DNA of 64,000 nt from Kitasatospora cineracea (GTDB lineage Bacteria > Actinomycetota > Actinomycetes > Streptomycetales > Streptomycetaceae), in assembly GCF_003751605.1 (NCBI RefSeq), contig NZ_RJVJ01000001.1, positions 4,836,001-4,900,000 of the forward strand, read 5' to 3'. The notes beneath the pieces were generated by a model. The model saw nothing but the letters and a program-made list of their open reading frames with translations, did no database searches and was not told the origin of the DNA. Every line of letters starts with the position of its first letter. The first letter of the stretch is position 1. A program made the translations under genes and the position numbers. Of this stretch, positions 20,556 through 28,436 are shown piece after piece.

Positions 20556-22913
20556 ATGAGCAGCACCGGCGCACCGCCCCCGCCGCCCGGCCCGCCCCCG
20601 CCCCCCGGGCCGGCCGGCGGGGTGCGCCACCTGCTGGCGCTGCGGCTGCGCCGGGCCCAGGAGGAGACCGAGGAACTGCGGGCCGCGCTCGCCGTCCGCC
20701 CGCTCACCGCACTGGCCACCGGCGTGCTCGCCGAACGGCTCGGCTGCGGACCGGCCGCGGCCGGCGCCCAACTGCTCGCGCTCGCCGCACGCGCCCACCT
20801 CGGCCCGCAGGAACTCGCCGCCGACATCCTCACCACGCTGCCCGCCGACCCCCCCGACAGCACCCCCGGGCCGGCCGCCGCGCCCCCGCAGCCCCCGCAG
20901 GCCCCGGCCGGGCAGGCGGTGCCCGTCCTGGAGAGCGCCCTCGCCCGGACCGCCGACATGCTCGGCGCCCCCGCCGCCGTGCTCTGGACCGTCCGGCCCG
21001 GCGGCGTCCTGCAGCCCGTCGCCGCACCCGGCTTCACCGAAGCCGAACGGGCCCCCTGGCAGCACGTCCCGCCCGGCGTCCCCACCCCCGCCCAGCAGGC
21101 CCTGGCCCGCCGCGCCCCGCTCGGCCCGACCGGCCCCGTCACCGCCACCCTCGGCGCCGCCCGCGCCCCCTACCGCCTCGCCGTGCCGCTGCACCGCGCC
21201 GACGGCCCCTCCGCCGTCCTCGAACTCGCCTGGACCACCCGCCCGCCCGACCCCACCCCCGCCGAACACCGCCGCCTGCACGCCGCCGCCGAGGTCGGCG
21301 CCCTCACCCTCACCGACGGCCTCAGCCCCGGCCCCGCCCGCCCCGCCACCGAACCGGACGACCCCGACACCGCCGCCCTCGACGCCGCCCTCACCCCCGC
21401 CCTGCTGCTCAGCCCCGAACCCGCCACCGGCACCCCCGTCGACTTCCGGATCACCCGGGTCAACGCCGCCTTCACCGACCTCGCCGACCGCCCCCCGCAC
21501 CGCGTCGAGGGCCGCACCCTCACCGAGACCTACCCCCGGGCCTGCGCCGAGGGCCTGCTCGACCTGCTGCTGCGGGTCCACGCCACCGGCCGCCCGCACC
21601 ACGCCGACACCCTCGCCCTGACCTTCCTCACCGGCCAGACCCCCGCCCCCGCCCTGCTCGAGTTCGCCGCCGCCCGCCTGGCCGGCCCGCCCGGCCGCCT
21701 GCTGGTCAGCTGGCGCCCCACCGGCGACGACGACCGCACCGACCGGCTGCTGCGCACCGCCCAGCGCCTCAGCCACCTGGCCGGCTTCGAGGAGGACCTG
21801 CGCACCGGCGAGATCCACTGGACGCCGCGCACCGCCGACCTGCTCGGCCTGCCCGCCGGCACCGCCCCCGTCCCGCTCGCCGCCCTGCCCGCCCACGTCC
21901 ACCCCGACGACGAGCAGGCCGTCCGACGGGTCGTCAACGCGGCCGTCGAGAACGGGCGTCCGGACTCCACGGTGTTCCGGATGCGGGACCTCGGCAGCTA
22001 CACCCACTACGTCCGGCTGGTCGCCGAACCCGTCCCCGACCCCACCGGACGCACCGCCGCCGTCCGCGGCGCCTTCCAGGACGTCTCCGCCCAGCACTGG
22101 ACCGAGACCGCGCTCGCCGCCACCACCGAGAGCCTCGCCTCCACCCGGCAGGAAGCCGCCGAACGCCACCTGCTCGCCCTGCGCCTGCAACAGGCCATCC
22201 TGCCGCCCGCCCCGCCCCCGCTGGAGAGCGCCGGCCTGCGCGCCGCCGTCCGCTACCGGCCCTCCTCCCAGCAGGACCGGGTCGGCGGCGACTGGTACGA
22301 CACCACCCTGCTGCCCGACCGCACCGCCCTGCTGGTCGTCGGCGACATGGCCGGACACGGCGTCGAGGCCGCCACCGGCATGGTCGCCCTGCGCAACGCG
22401 CTGCGCGGCCTCGCCTACACCGGCGCCGGACCCGGCCGCCTGCTCGGCTGGCTCAACCAGGCCGCCGCCGACCTCACCGGCGCCGCCACCGCCACCGCCG
22501 TCTGCGCCCGCTACCACCCCGACACCCGCACCCTGCACTGGGCCCGGGCCGGTCACCTCCCGCCCGTCCTGCTGCGCGACGGCACCGCCCGCCCGCTCCC
22601 GATGCCGCACGGCATCCTGCTCGGCGCCGCCGACGACCCCGACTACCAGGAGCACCGCCTGGCCATGCGCCCCGGCGACATCCTGCTGCTCTACACCGAC
22701 GGCCTGGTCGAACGCCGCGACCGGTCCGTCGAGGAACCGCTCGACCACCTCACCCGCACCCTCGCCGAACCCGCCGCCGACCTCGACGCCCTGCTCGACC
22801 GCGCCCTGGCCACCAGCACCGCCGACACCGACGACGACACCTGCCTGATCGCCGTCGAAGTCCTCGCCGAACCCGCCGCCGGCCCCCCGCCCGCGCCGGA
22901 CCCGTTCCGGTAG
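20556..22913 (+). CDS. PP2C/SpoIIE-type serine phosphatase with ANTAR, GAF and PAS domains
   Basis: This 785-residue protein has a Pro-rich start, then an ANTAR-like RNA-binding helix bundle at about 30-95 (LATGVLAERLGCGPAAAGAQLL). GAF and PAS-like regions follow, with a PAS_3 segment GFEEDLRTGEIHWTPRTADL. The PP2C domain starts near residue 545 with QQAILPP, VGGDWYD, VVGDMAGHG and LLLYTDGLVERR metal-site motifs. It should dephosphorylate the STAS protein and switch the sigma factor on. It starts 4 bp after the hybrid kinase stop, so the two are co-transcribed. An ANTAR domain on such a phosphatase suggests a further RNA-level role. Confidence 0.88.
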   Translation: MSSTGAPPPPPGPPPPPGPAGGVRHLLALRLRRAQEETEELRAALAVRPLTALATGVLAERLGCGPAAAGAQLLALAARAHLGPQELAADILTTLPADPPDSTPGPAAAPPQPPQAPAGQAVPVLESALARTADMLGAPAAVLWTVRPGGVLQPVAAPGFTEAERAPWQHVPPGVPTPAQQALARRAPLGPTGPVTATLGAARAPYRLAVPLHRADGPSAVLELAWTTRPPDPTPAEHRRLHAAAEVGALTLTDGLSPGPARPATEPDDPDTAALDAALTPALLLSPEPATGTPVDFRITRVNAAFTDLADRPPHRVEGRTLTETYPRACAEGLLDLLLRVHATGRPHHADTLALTFLTGQTPAPALLEFAAARLAGPPGRLLVSWRPTGDDDRTDRLLRTAQRLSHLAGFEEDLRTGEIHWTPRTADLLGLPAGTAPVPLAALPAHVHPDDEQAVRRVVNAAVENGRPDSTVFRMRDLGSYTHYVRLVAEPVPDPTGRTAAVRGAFQDVSAQHWTETALAATTESLASTRQEAAERHLLALRLQQAILPPAPPPLESAGLRAAVRYRPSSQQDRVGGDWYDTTLLPDRTALLVVGDMAGHGVEAATGMVALRNALRGLAYTGAGPGRLLGWLNQAAADLTGAATATAVCARYHPDTRTLHWARAGHLPPVLLRDGTARPLPMPHGILLGAADDPDYQEHRLAMRPGDILLLYTDGLVERRDRSVEEPLDHLTRTLAEPAADLDALLDRALATSTADTDDDTCLIAVEVLAEPAAGPPPAPDPFR

Positions 22914-22944
22914 GGCCCGTTCCCGCAGGACCCGTTCCCGTAGG
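22900..22944 (+). repeat. Three 15-bp tandem units over the phosphatase stop codon
   Basis: Units 22900-22914, 22915-22929 and 22930-22944 share CCCGTTCC(C/G)G(T/C)AGG. The TAG stop is in unit 1 and an in-frame TAG recurs in unit 3. Confidence 0.75.
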
Positions 22945-23037
22945 AACCGGGCGAAAGCGTTTGACCCGGGGCGAACCGGTCAGACGCCCGGCAGGCCCGC
23001 AGCGGAAGCGGCGAAGGACGAAGACGGAGGAGAACGC

Positions 23038-23496
23038 ATGAGCATGGTCCAGAAGACCGTCGAGGTGGACGTCCCCCTGCACACCGCCTACAACCAGTGG
23101 ACGCAGTTCGAGGACTTCCCCCAGTTCATGGACGGCGTCGAGCAGGTGGTGCAGATCGACGAGCGGCACAACCACTGGCGGACGAAGATCGCCGGCGTGT
23201 CCAGGGAGTTCGACACCGAGATCGTCGACCAGCTGCCCGACCAGAAGATCGCCTGGCGGACCGTCGGCGGCGATGTCCAGCAGATGGGCGTGGTCACCTT
23301 CGCCCGGCTCGACGACGCCCGCTGCGAGGTGCGGCTGGCGATGGACTACGACCCCCAGGGCATGGCCGAACACGCCGCCGACACCCTGGGCATGATCGAC
23401 CGCCGGGTCGGCGGCGACCTCGACCGCTTCAAGTCCTTCGTCGAGGAACGCGGCCTGGAGAGCGGCGGCTGGCGCGGACGGATCACCCCTGCCTGA
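23038..23496 (+). CDS. SRPBCC-family (cyclase/dehydrase-like) protein
   Basis: This 152-residue protein has a START-like fold signature: VEVDVPLHTAYNQWTQFEDF, then FMDGVEQVVQID and VTFARLDDARCEVRLAMDY. It is a small cytosolic ligand-binding protein without visible catalytic residues. The ATG at 23038 has a GGAGGAGAA site. Paralogues of this kind are often stress-induced in streptomycetes, and it lies directly after the sigma-B module, so it may be a target; no clear sigma-B promoter is visible. Confidence 0.85.
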   Translation: MSMVQKTVEVDVPLHTAYNQWTQFEDFPQFMDGVEQVVQIDERHNHWRTKIAGVSREFDTEIVDQLPDQKIAWRTVGGDVQQMGVVTFARLDDARCEVRLAMDYDPQGMAEHAADTLGMIDRRVGGDLDRFKSFVEERGLESGGWRGRITPA

Positions 23497-23605
23497 TCCC
23501 CGCCGACCGCACCCGCGCCGCCCCGCACCGTTCAGCGGGGCGGCGCGCACCTGCCTGCGGGTAACCGGGTGGTCGGCCCGGGACGGCGCGGAGTACGCTC
23601 CACAG

Positions 23606-23645
23606 CGGTCCGGAGCGGTCCGGAGCGGTCCGGAGCGGTCCGGAG
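23606..23645 (+). repeat. Four perfect 10-bp tandem repeats upstream of the thioesterase gene
   Basis: CGGTCCGGAG is repeated four times without change, each unit containing the palindrome TCCGGA. The array ends 61 bp before the start codon at 23707, where an upstream activator or repressor could bind. Confidence 0.8.
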
Positions 23646-23706
23646 CGGCGCTCCGCCACCGCCGGTCCGCGCGCCCCCCGCCGTCGACGAGAGGTCCGTC
23701 CGCTCC

Positions 23707-24126
23707 ATGACACCGCCCCCGCCCGACCTCCTGCTCGCCCGGAAGGTCCTCGCGGCCCAGCCGTTCAGCGTCCTGGTCGGTGCGCGGCTGGAGGTCTTCG
23801 AGCCGGGCCGCGCCGTCCTGGCCCTCGACATCCGCGACGACCTCAAGCAGCAGAACGGCTTCGTCCACGGCGGCGTCCTGGCCTACGCCGCCGACAACGC
23901 GATCACCTTCGCGGCCGGCACCGTGCTCGGCCCCGCCGTCCTCACCGGCGGCGTGACCATCAGCTACGTGCGGCCCGCGGTCGGCGCCACCTTGGAGGCC
24001 GAGGCCACCGTGGCCTCCGGCGGACGGCGGCAGGCGACCTGCCGGTGCGACCTGTTCACCGTCGCGCCGGACGTGGCCCGGACGCTCTGCGCGGTGGCGC
24101 AGGGCACGGTGCTCACCGCCGGGTGA
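23707..24126 (+). CDS. PaaI-family hotdog thioesterase
   Basis: This 139-residue single hotdog protein has LKQQNGFVHGGVLAYAADNA, the PaaI-type signature with catalytic region HGG, then TGGVTISYVRPAVG. It is likely to hydrolyse aryl- or acyl-CoA thioesters in the cytosol. The ATG at 23707 follows GAGAGGTC. A 15-bp tandem repeat follows the stop codon. Confidence 0.87.
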   Translation: MTPPPPDLLLARKVLAAQPFSVLVGARLEVFEPGRAVLALDIRDDLKQQNGFVHGGVLAYAADNAITFAAGTVLGPAVLTGGVTISYVRPAVGATLEAEATVASGGRRQATCRCDLFTVAPDVARTLCAVAQGTVLTAG

Positions 24127-24170
24127 GGCCCGTCCCGCCCGGGGCCGTCCCGTTCGGGGCCGTCCCGCCC
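24126..24170 (+). repeat. Three 15-bp tandem units directly after the thioesterase stop
   Basis: Units of GGGGCCGTCCCGCCC type run 24126-24140, 24141-24155 and 24156-24170, beginning at the last base of the TGA. Confidence 0.7.
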
Positions 24171-24272
24171 GGAGCCGCCTTCAGGCCCTGCCGGGCCGCG
24201 TCCCCCGTGCGGGGGACCCGGATCGGCGGCCGGACGGAGGCCCCGGCCCGGTCCGGCCGACAGGCTCTACCC

Positions 24273-25331
24273 ATGACCGACACACCGCTCGGAACGGCCC
24301 ACGCCGCCGTCCCCGCCCGGGCCGACGCCCGGCGCGAAGTCCTGCGCCGCCGCCTCGGCCTCGCCGCCATGGTCGCCTGCCTCCCCTACCTCACCCTCAA
24401 ACTGCTGTGGGTCCTCGGCGTCGACGTCGGCGTGGTCGACCTGCACGGGACGGGCCGCGGCACCTGGATCGCCGTCAACCTGGTCACCTTCCTGATGGAC
24501 GCCACCGCCGCGCTGATCGCCTACCTGCTCACCCGCCCCGGCGGACCCCGGGTGCGGACCTGGCTGCTCGCCCTGCCGATGTGGACGGCGTCCGGGCTGC
24601 TGTCCGTCATCATGCTCGCCGTGCCGCTCGGCGCGGCCCAGCCGCTGTTCGGCGGACCCAACCCGTTCCGCGACCAGGACGGGTTCCTCGAACCGTGGGT
24701 CTACGGCGTCGTCTACGGCGGCTTCATCGTCGAGGGCGCCGTCCTGATGGGCGCGTTCGGCCTGTACCTCCACGACCGCCACGGCCCGCTCCTGCACGCC
24801 CCCGCCACCGCGTTCGCCCGCCGCCTCCCGGCACCCGCCCGCGCCGCCGCCCTGGCCGCGGCCGGACTGCTGGCCGCCACGGGCGCGGTGCACCTCGCCT
24901 GGGCCTGCGGGGCGCGGTTCGGCCTGACCGCGGAACGCCTCGCCGAACTGGACGGCACCGCCCGCCTCACCCAGGGGGTCCAGGCCGCGCTCGCCCTCGC
25001 CGCCGCCGTCGGCACCGTCGTCGCGGTCCGCGGCCTCAGCCGGGTCCGGGTGCGCCTGCCGCTCGCCGCGGCCTGCGTGGGCAGCGCCGCCGCCTTCGGC
25101 TGGGGCGGCCTGCTGGGCGCCCTCGGCGCACTCGCCCGGAACGCCCAGCACCCCTCCTCCGCCTTCATGATCGCCGTGTACGCGGCGGAGACCGCGGCGG
25201 GACTGCTGGCACTCGGCGCCGGGCTGACGGGGCTGCCGGCCGCGAACCGGTCCACGGCCGGTGAGACCGGCGGGGTCGGCGGGGCTGTCGGTGTGGGTGC
25301 CGGCGCGGGCGAGGGCGCGGGCCGGCCGTGA
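24273..25331 (+). CDS. Polytopic membrane protein, hypothetical
   Basis: This 352-residue protein has about eight hydrophobic segments, starting with LAAMVACLPYLTLKLLWVLG and IAVNLVTFLMDATAALIAYL. It ends in a Gly/Ala-rich tail (GGVGGAVGVGAGAGEGAG). I do not recognise the family. The ATG at 24273 is the first in the conserved part. The stop overlaps the start of the histidine kinase gene in GTGA, so the membrane protein may be the kinase's sensory partner or target. Confidence 0.75.
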   Translation: MTDTPLGTAHAAVPARADARREVLRRRLGLAAMVACLPYLTLKLLWVLGVDVGVVDLHGTGRGTWIAVNLVTFLMDATAALIAYLLTRPGGPRVRTWLLALPMWTASGLLSVIMLAVPLGAAQPLFGGPNPFRDQDGFLEPWVYGVVYGGFIVEGAVLMGAFGLYLHDRHGPLLHAPATAFARRLPAPARAAALAAAGLLAATGAVHLAWACGARFGLTAERLAELDGTARLTQGVQAALALAAAVGTVVAVRGLSRVRVRLPLAAACVGSAAAFGWGGLLGALGALARNAQHPSSAFMIAVYAAETAAGLLALGAGLTGLPAANRSTAGETGGVGGAVGVGAGAGEGAGRP

Positions 25332-26734
25332 GCGACCGCCGGGACGGCCGACCGGACGGCCGAAGCGACCGTCCCGGCCCTGCCGGGCTCCCCGGTCCCG
25401 CCGTGCTCCCCGGCCGGCGCGGCCTGCGCGCGCTGCTCGGCCGCCGGGCCCGGCTGCGCTGGATGCACCTGCTGCTCGGAGCCGCCCTGCTGATGCCCTT
25501 CCAACTGCTGACGTCCGTCGCGGTGGCCGTCGTCGGCCCGGGCTCCGGGCCGTCCGCCCTGCTGCCGCAGCTGCTGGCCCTGGCGCTCGCGCTCCCGCTG
25601 GTCGCCGCCGCCGGGCTGCTGCCCGTCGCGCGCTCCCTCGAAGGGGCGATGGCCCGCACCCTGTGCGGGGCGGACGGCGAGATCCTCACCGCACCGGCCG
25701 ACAGCTGGTCGGCCCGCCGCCGGACGTCGCTCTGGTTCACCCTGCACACCCTGCTCGGCGGGATCACCGGCGCACTGTCCCTGGCCGTGCCGCCCGCCGG
25801 AGTGCTGCTCCTGCTGCACCCCCTGCTCGGACGGCACGCCCTGCAACCACCGGCCCCGATCCAGCCGTTCACCCAACACCCCTGGCTCTCCACGGCGTTG
25901 GGCCTGGGACTGCTCGTCCTGCCGGTGCTGTTCTCCGGCGCGGCGGGCCGCGCGCTGGCCCGGCTCGCCCCCCGGCTGCTCGGCCCGACCCCCGCCGACC
26001 GGCTCGCCGCCGCCCGGGAACGCGCCGACCGGATGGCCGAACGCAACCGGGTCGCCCGCGAACTGCACGACTCGGTCGGCCACGCGCTCAGCGTGGTCGG
26101 CATCCAGGCCGCGGCCGCCGCCCGGCTGCTGCGCACCGACCCCGACTTCGCGGCCGCGGCCCTCACCGCCATCGAGGAGACCGCGCACGACGCCGTCGCC
26201 GAACTCGACCACGTGCTCGGACTGCTGCGCGACGAGGAGGACCGCACCGCGCCGCACACCCTCGCCGACCTGCCCGCCCTGCTGGACCGCGCCCGCGCCG
26301 TCGGCGCCGCGGTGGACTACGCCGAGGACGGACTCGAACCCGCGACGCTGCCCGGGACCCTGTCCCGGGAGGCGTACCGCATCGTCCAGGAGGGCCTCGG
26401 CAACGCGCTCAAGCACGCGGACGGCGCACCCGTCCAGGTACGCCTGACCGTCCGGGAGGACACCTTGCAGATCACCGTGGTCAACCCGCTGCGCCCGCGC
26501 ACCCGGGGCCGCACCCGTCCCCGGAGCCGGACCGGCGGCGGCAGCGGACTGACCGGGATGCACGAACGGGTCCGGCTGCTGCGCGGCACCCTCGAAGCCG
26601 GACCGGTCGGGCCGGTCGGGCCGGTCGGACCTGACGGATCCGACCGACCCGACCTACCCGACCGACCCGACGGGTCCGACGCGGCCGACCGGTGGCGGCT
26701 CGCCGCCGGCCTGCCGCTGCGGAACCCGGCATGA
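25328..26734 (+). CDS. NarL/DesK-type sensor histidine kinase
   Basis: This 468-residue kinase has four to five membrane helices (about 45-220) and a HisKA_3 dimerisation motif RVARELHDSVGHALSVV with His247. The HATPase has a GNALKHA N-box and a GGGSGLTGMHERV lid. The C-terminal end holds an in-frame repeat GPVGPVGPVGP followed by DRPD-type runs. It starts at a GTG overlapping the upstream membrane gene and its stop overlaps the response regulator start, so the three form one operon. Confidence 0.9.
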   Translation: MSDRRDGRPDGRSDRPGPAGLPGPAVLPGRRGLRALLGRRARLRWMHLLLGAALLMPFQLLTSVAVAVVGPGSGPSALLPQLLALALALPLVAAAGLLPVARSLEGAMARTLCGADGEILTAPADSWSARRRTSLWFTLHTLLGGITGALSLAVPPAGVLLLLHPLLGRHALQPPAPIQPFTQHPWLSTALGLGLLVLPVLFSGAAGRALARLAPRLLGPTPADRLAAARERADRMAERNRVARELHDSVGHALSVVGIQAAAAARLLRTDPDFAAAALTAIEETAHDAVAELDHVLGLLRDEEDRTAPHTLADLPALLDRARAVGAAVDYAEDGLEPATLPGTLSREAYRIVQEGLGNALKHADGAPVQVRLTVREDTLQITVVNPLRPRTRGRTRPRSRTGGGSGLTGMHERVRLLRGTLEAGPVGPVGPVGPDGSDRPDLPDRPDGSDAADRWRLAAGLPLRNPA

Positions 26735-27396
26735 GCACCCGGATCCTCGTCGTCGACGACGAACAGCTGATCCGGGCCGGCTTCCGCGCGATCCTCCAGG
26801 CCGAACCCGACCTCGAGGTCGTCGGCGAGGCGTCCGACGGCCTCGAAGCCACCGAACTGGCCCGGCAGTTGCGCCCCGACGTGGTGCTGATGGACGTGCG
26901 GATGCCCCGGCTCTCGGGCATCGACGCCACCGCGCACCTGGTCCGCAGCCTGCCGGACGCCCCGCGCGTCCTGGTCGTCACGACCTTCGAGAACGACGCC
27001 TACGTCTACCAGGCGCTGCGCGCCGGAGCCCAGGGCTTCCTGCTCAAACGCTCCCGCGCCGACGCGCTCGTGCACGCGGTGCGCCTGGTGGCCCGCGGGG
27101 ACTCGCTGCTCTTCCCCGCCGCCGTCCGCGAACTCGCCCTCCGGCACGCGCCGGTCGCCCCCGACCGCTCGCGGATCGACCGGCTGTCCGCCCGCGAGGG
27201 CGAGGTGCTCCGCCTGATGGCCGCCGGACTGGCGAACGCCGAGATCGCCGACCGGATGCGGCTCGGGGCCGAGACCGTCAAGACCCACGTGGCCCGGCTC
27301 CTCGCCAAACTCGAGGTCCGCGACCGCACCCAGGCGGTCATCGCCGCCTACGAGAGCGGCTTCGTCACCGCCGGATCCGGCCCGACCCCGTTCTAG
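26731..27396 (+). CDS. NarL-family response regulator
   Basis: This 221-residue protein has a receiver domain (ILVVDDEQLIRAGF, phospho-Asp55 in LMDVRMP, LLKRSR Lys). A LuxR helix-turn-helix follows (LSAREGEVLRLMAAGLANAEI, then ETVKTHVARLLAKLEVRDR). It is the cognate partner of the kinase encoded immediately upstream; the ATG at 26731 overlaps the kinase stop (ATGA). Its target genes cannot be read here, though the upstream membrane gene is a candidate. Confidence 0.92.
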   Translation: MSTRILVVDDEQLIRAGFRAILQAEPDLEVVGEASDGLEATELARQLRPDVVLMDVRMPRLSGIDATAHLVRSLPDAPRVLVVTTFENDAYVYQALRAGAQGFLLKRSRADALVHAVRLVARGDSLLFPAAVRELALRHAPVAPDRSRIDRLSAREGEVLRLMAAGLANAEIADRMRLGAETVKTHVARLLAKLEVRDRTQAVIAAYESGFVTAGSGPTPF

Positions 27397-27521
27397 GGAG
27401 CGGGTTCGGCCGCGTCCGGGGCGCGGCCCGGGCCGTTCGGTATTCGCCTGACAGCGTGCCGTTCATGTGCGAACATGTGCTCTTCTCAGTCCAATTGATG
27501 CAGCATCAGGGGAAGAACGGC

Positions 27522-28436
27522 GTGTCCAGTGACATCGCGCTGCCCGTCCCGGGTTGGAACGGCGGGGACGGCAACAACGCCTATCTCGACAAGACGCTCC
27601 GGCACATGCCGGTCGAGACGGTGCTCGACGACCGGGTCAGCGGCCGGGCCCTGCTGCGGATGGCGGCCCGGGCCCTGCTGGTGTCCTGGGTGGTCTGGCT
27701 GGTCGTGCTGGTGTTCGGCCTGTTGATCGCGCTGGCCGGCAGCAGCAGCACCGACAGGTACGGCTCCAGTGACCCGACCGAGGCCGCGGGCGCCTTCCTC
27801 GCCGCCCCGGTCTACGCCGGGCTGGCGGGCCTCGTCGCTTTCGTGCTGGCGCTGCTGGTCGGGAAGTTGACCGAACCGATCGCGGAGTGGCGAGTCCTGC
27901 TCCACGCCCGCGCCGACGTGGACTCCGCCTACAACCAGATCTGCAACGTGGTGGCCGAACGCGGCTACCCGCTGGCCCCGTCCGTCGAGGCCGTCCGGGA
28001 GTACGGCGGGATCTCCCGCCGGCTGGTGCTCGCCCAGCACGACTGCACCGCGCACATCTCGGTCTTCAACTACGGCAGCAGCCTCTACCTGGGCTGGCAG
28101 ATGTGGCGCACCAGGAGCAAGTTCCGCCTCTTCGTCCAGTTCGTCACCGACAACGTGAGCGGCGGCAGCGACCTGCGCAGCGCGATGTCCCGGACCGGGC
28201 AGGTGCGGGCGATGCGCGAGGCCGTGCACGCCGCCTGCCGCGAGGGCCTGGTGGTGGCCATCGAACAGCGGCCGGTACAGCTCCAGGTGCAGTTCCCGCA
28301 GGTGACCCCGGTGTCGACCGCCAAGGTGGTCGGGCCGCAGCAGCGGTCCTCGGTGCCGCCCGCTCCGCCCGCTGCGCCTCCCGTTCCGCCTGCTCCGCCC
28401 GGTCCCTGGACCGGTGACGCGCCCGGTCGGCAGTGA
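27522..28436 (+). CDS. Two-TM membrane protein, first gene of the EACC1-caspase operon
   Basis: This 304-residue protein has a short cytosolic N-terminus and TM1 at about 48-72 (LLVSWVVWLVVLVFGLLIAL). TM2 is at about 92-117 (YAGLAGLVAFVLALLVG). A roughly 140-residue soluble domain follows (DVDSAYNQICNVVAERGYPL, HISVFNYGSSLYLGWQMW), then a Pro-rich tail. No named domain is recognised. GTG 27522 has an AGGGGAAG site; the frame could also start at 27456. The end overlaps the next gene by four bases (GTGA). It may place the system at the membrane. Confidence 0.75.
   Translation: MSSDIALPVPGWNGGDGNNAYLDKTLRHMPVETVLDDRVSGRALLRMAARALLVSWVVWLVVLVFGLLIALAGSSSTDRYGSSDPTEAAGAFLAAPVYAGLAGLVAFVLALLVGKLTEPIAEWRVLLHARADVDSAYNQICNVVAERGYPLAPSVEAVREYGGISRRLVLAQHDCTAHISVFNYGSSLYLGWQMWRTRSKFRLFVQFVTDNVSGGSDLRSAMSRTGQVRAMREAVHAACREGLVVAIEQRPVQLQVQFPQVTPVSTAKVVGPQQRSSVPPAPPAAPPVPPAPPGPWTGDAPGRQ

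Noticed and set aside
22945..23037. Sigma-B-type promoter before the SRPBCC gene
   Set aside because: GTTTGACC is present but no GGGTA-type -10 at the right spacing follows.
23606..23645. CRISPR-like array
   Set aside because: Repeats are 10 bp, perfectly tandem and have no spacers; no cas genes nearby.
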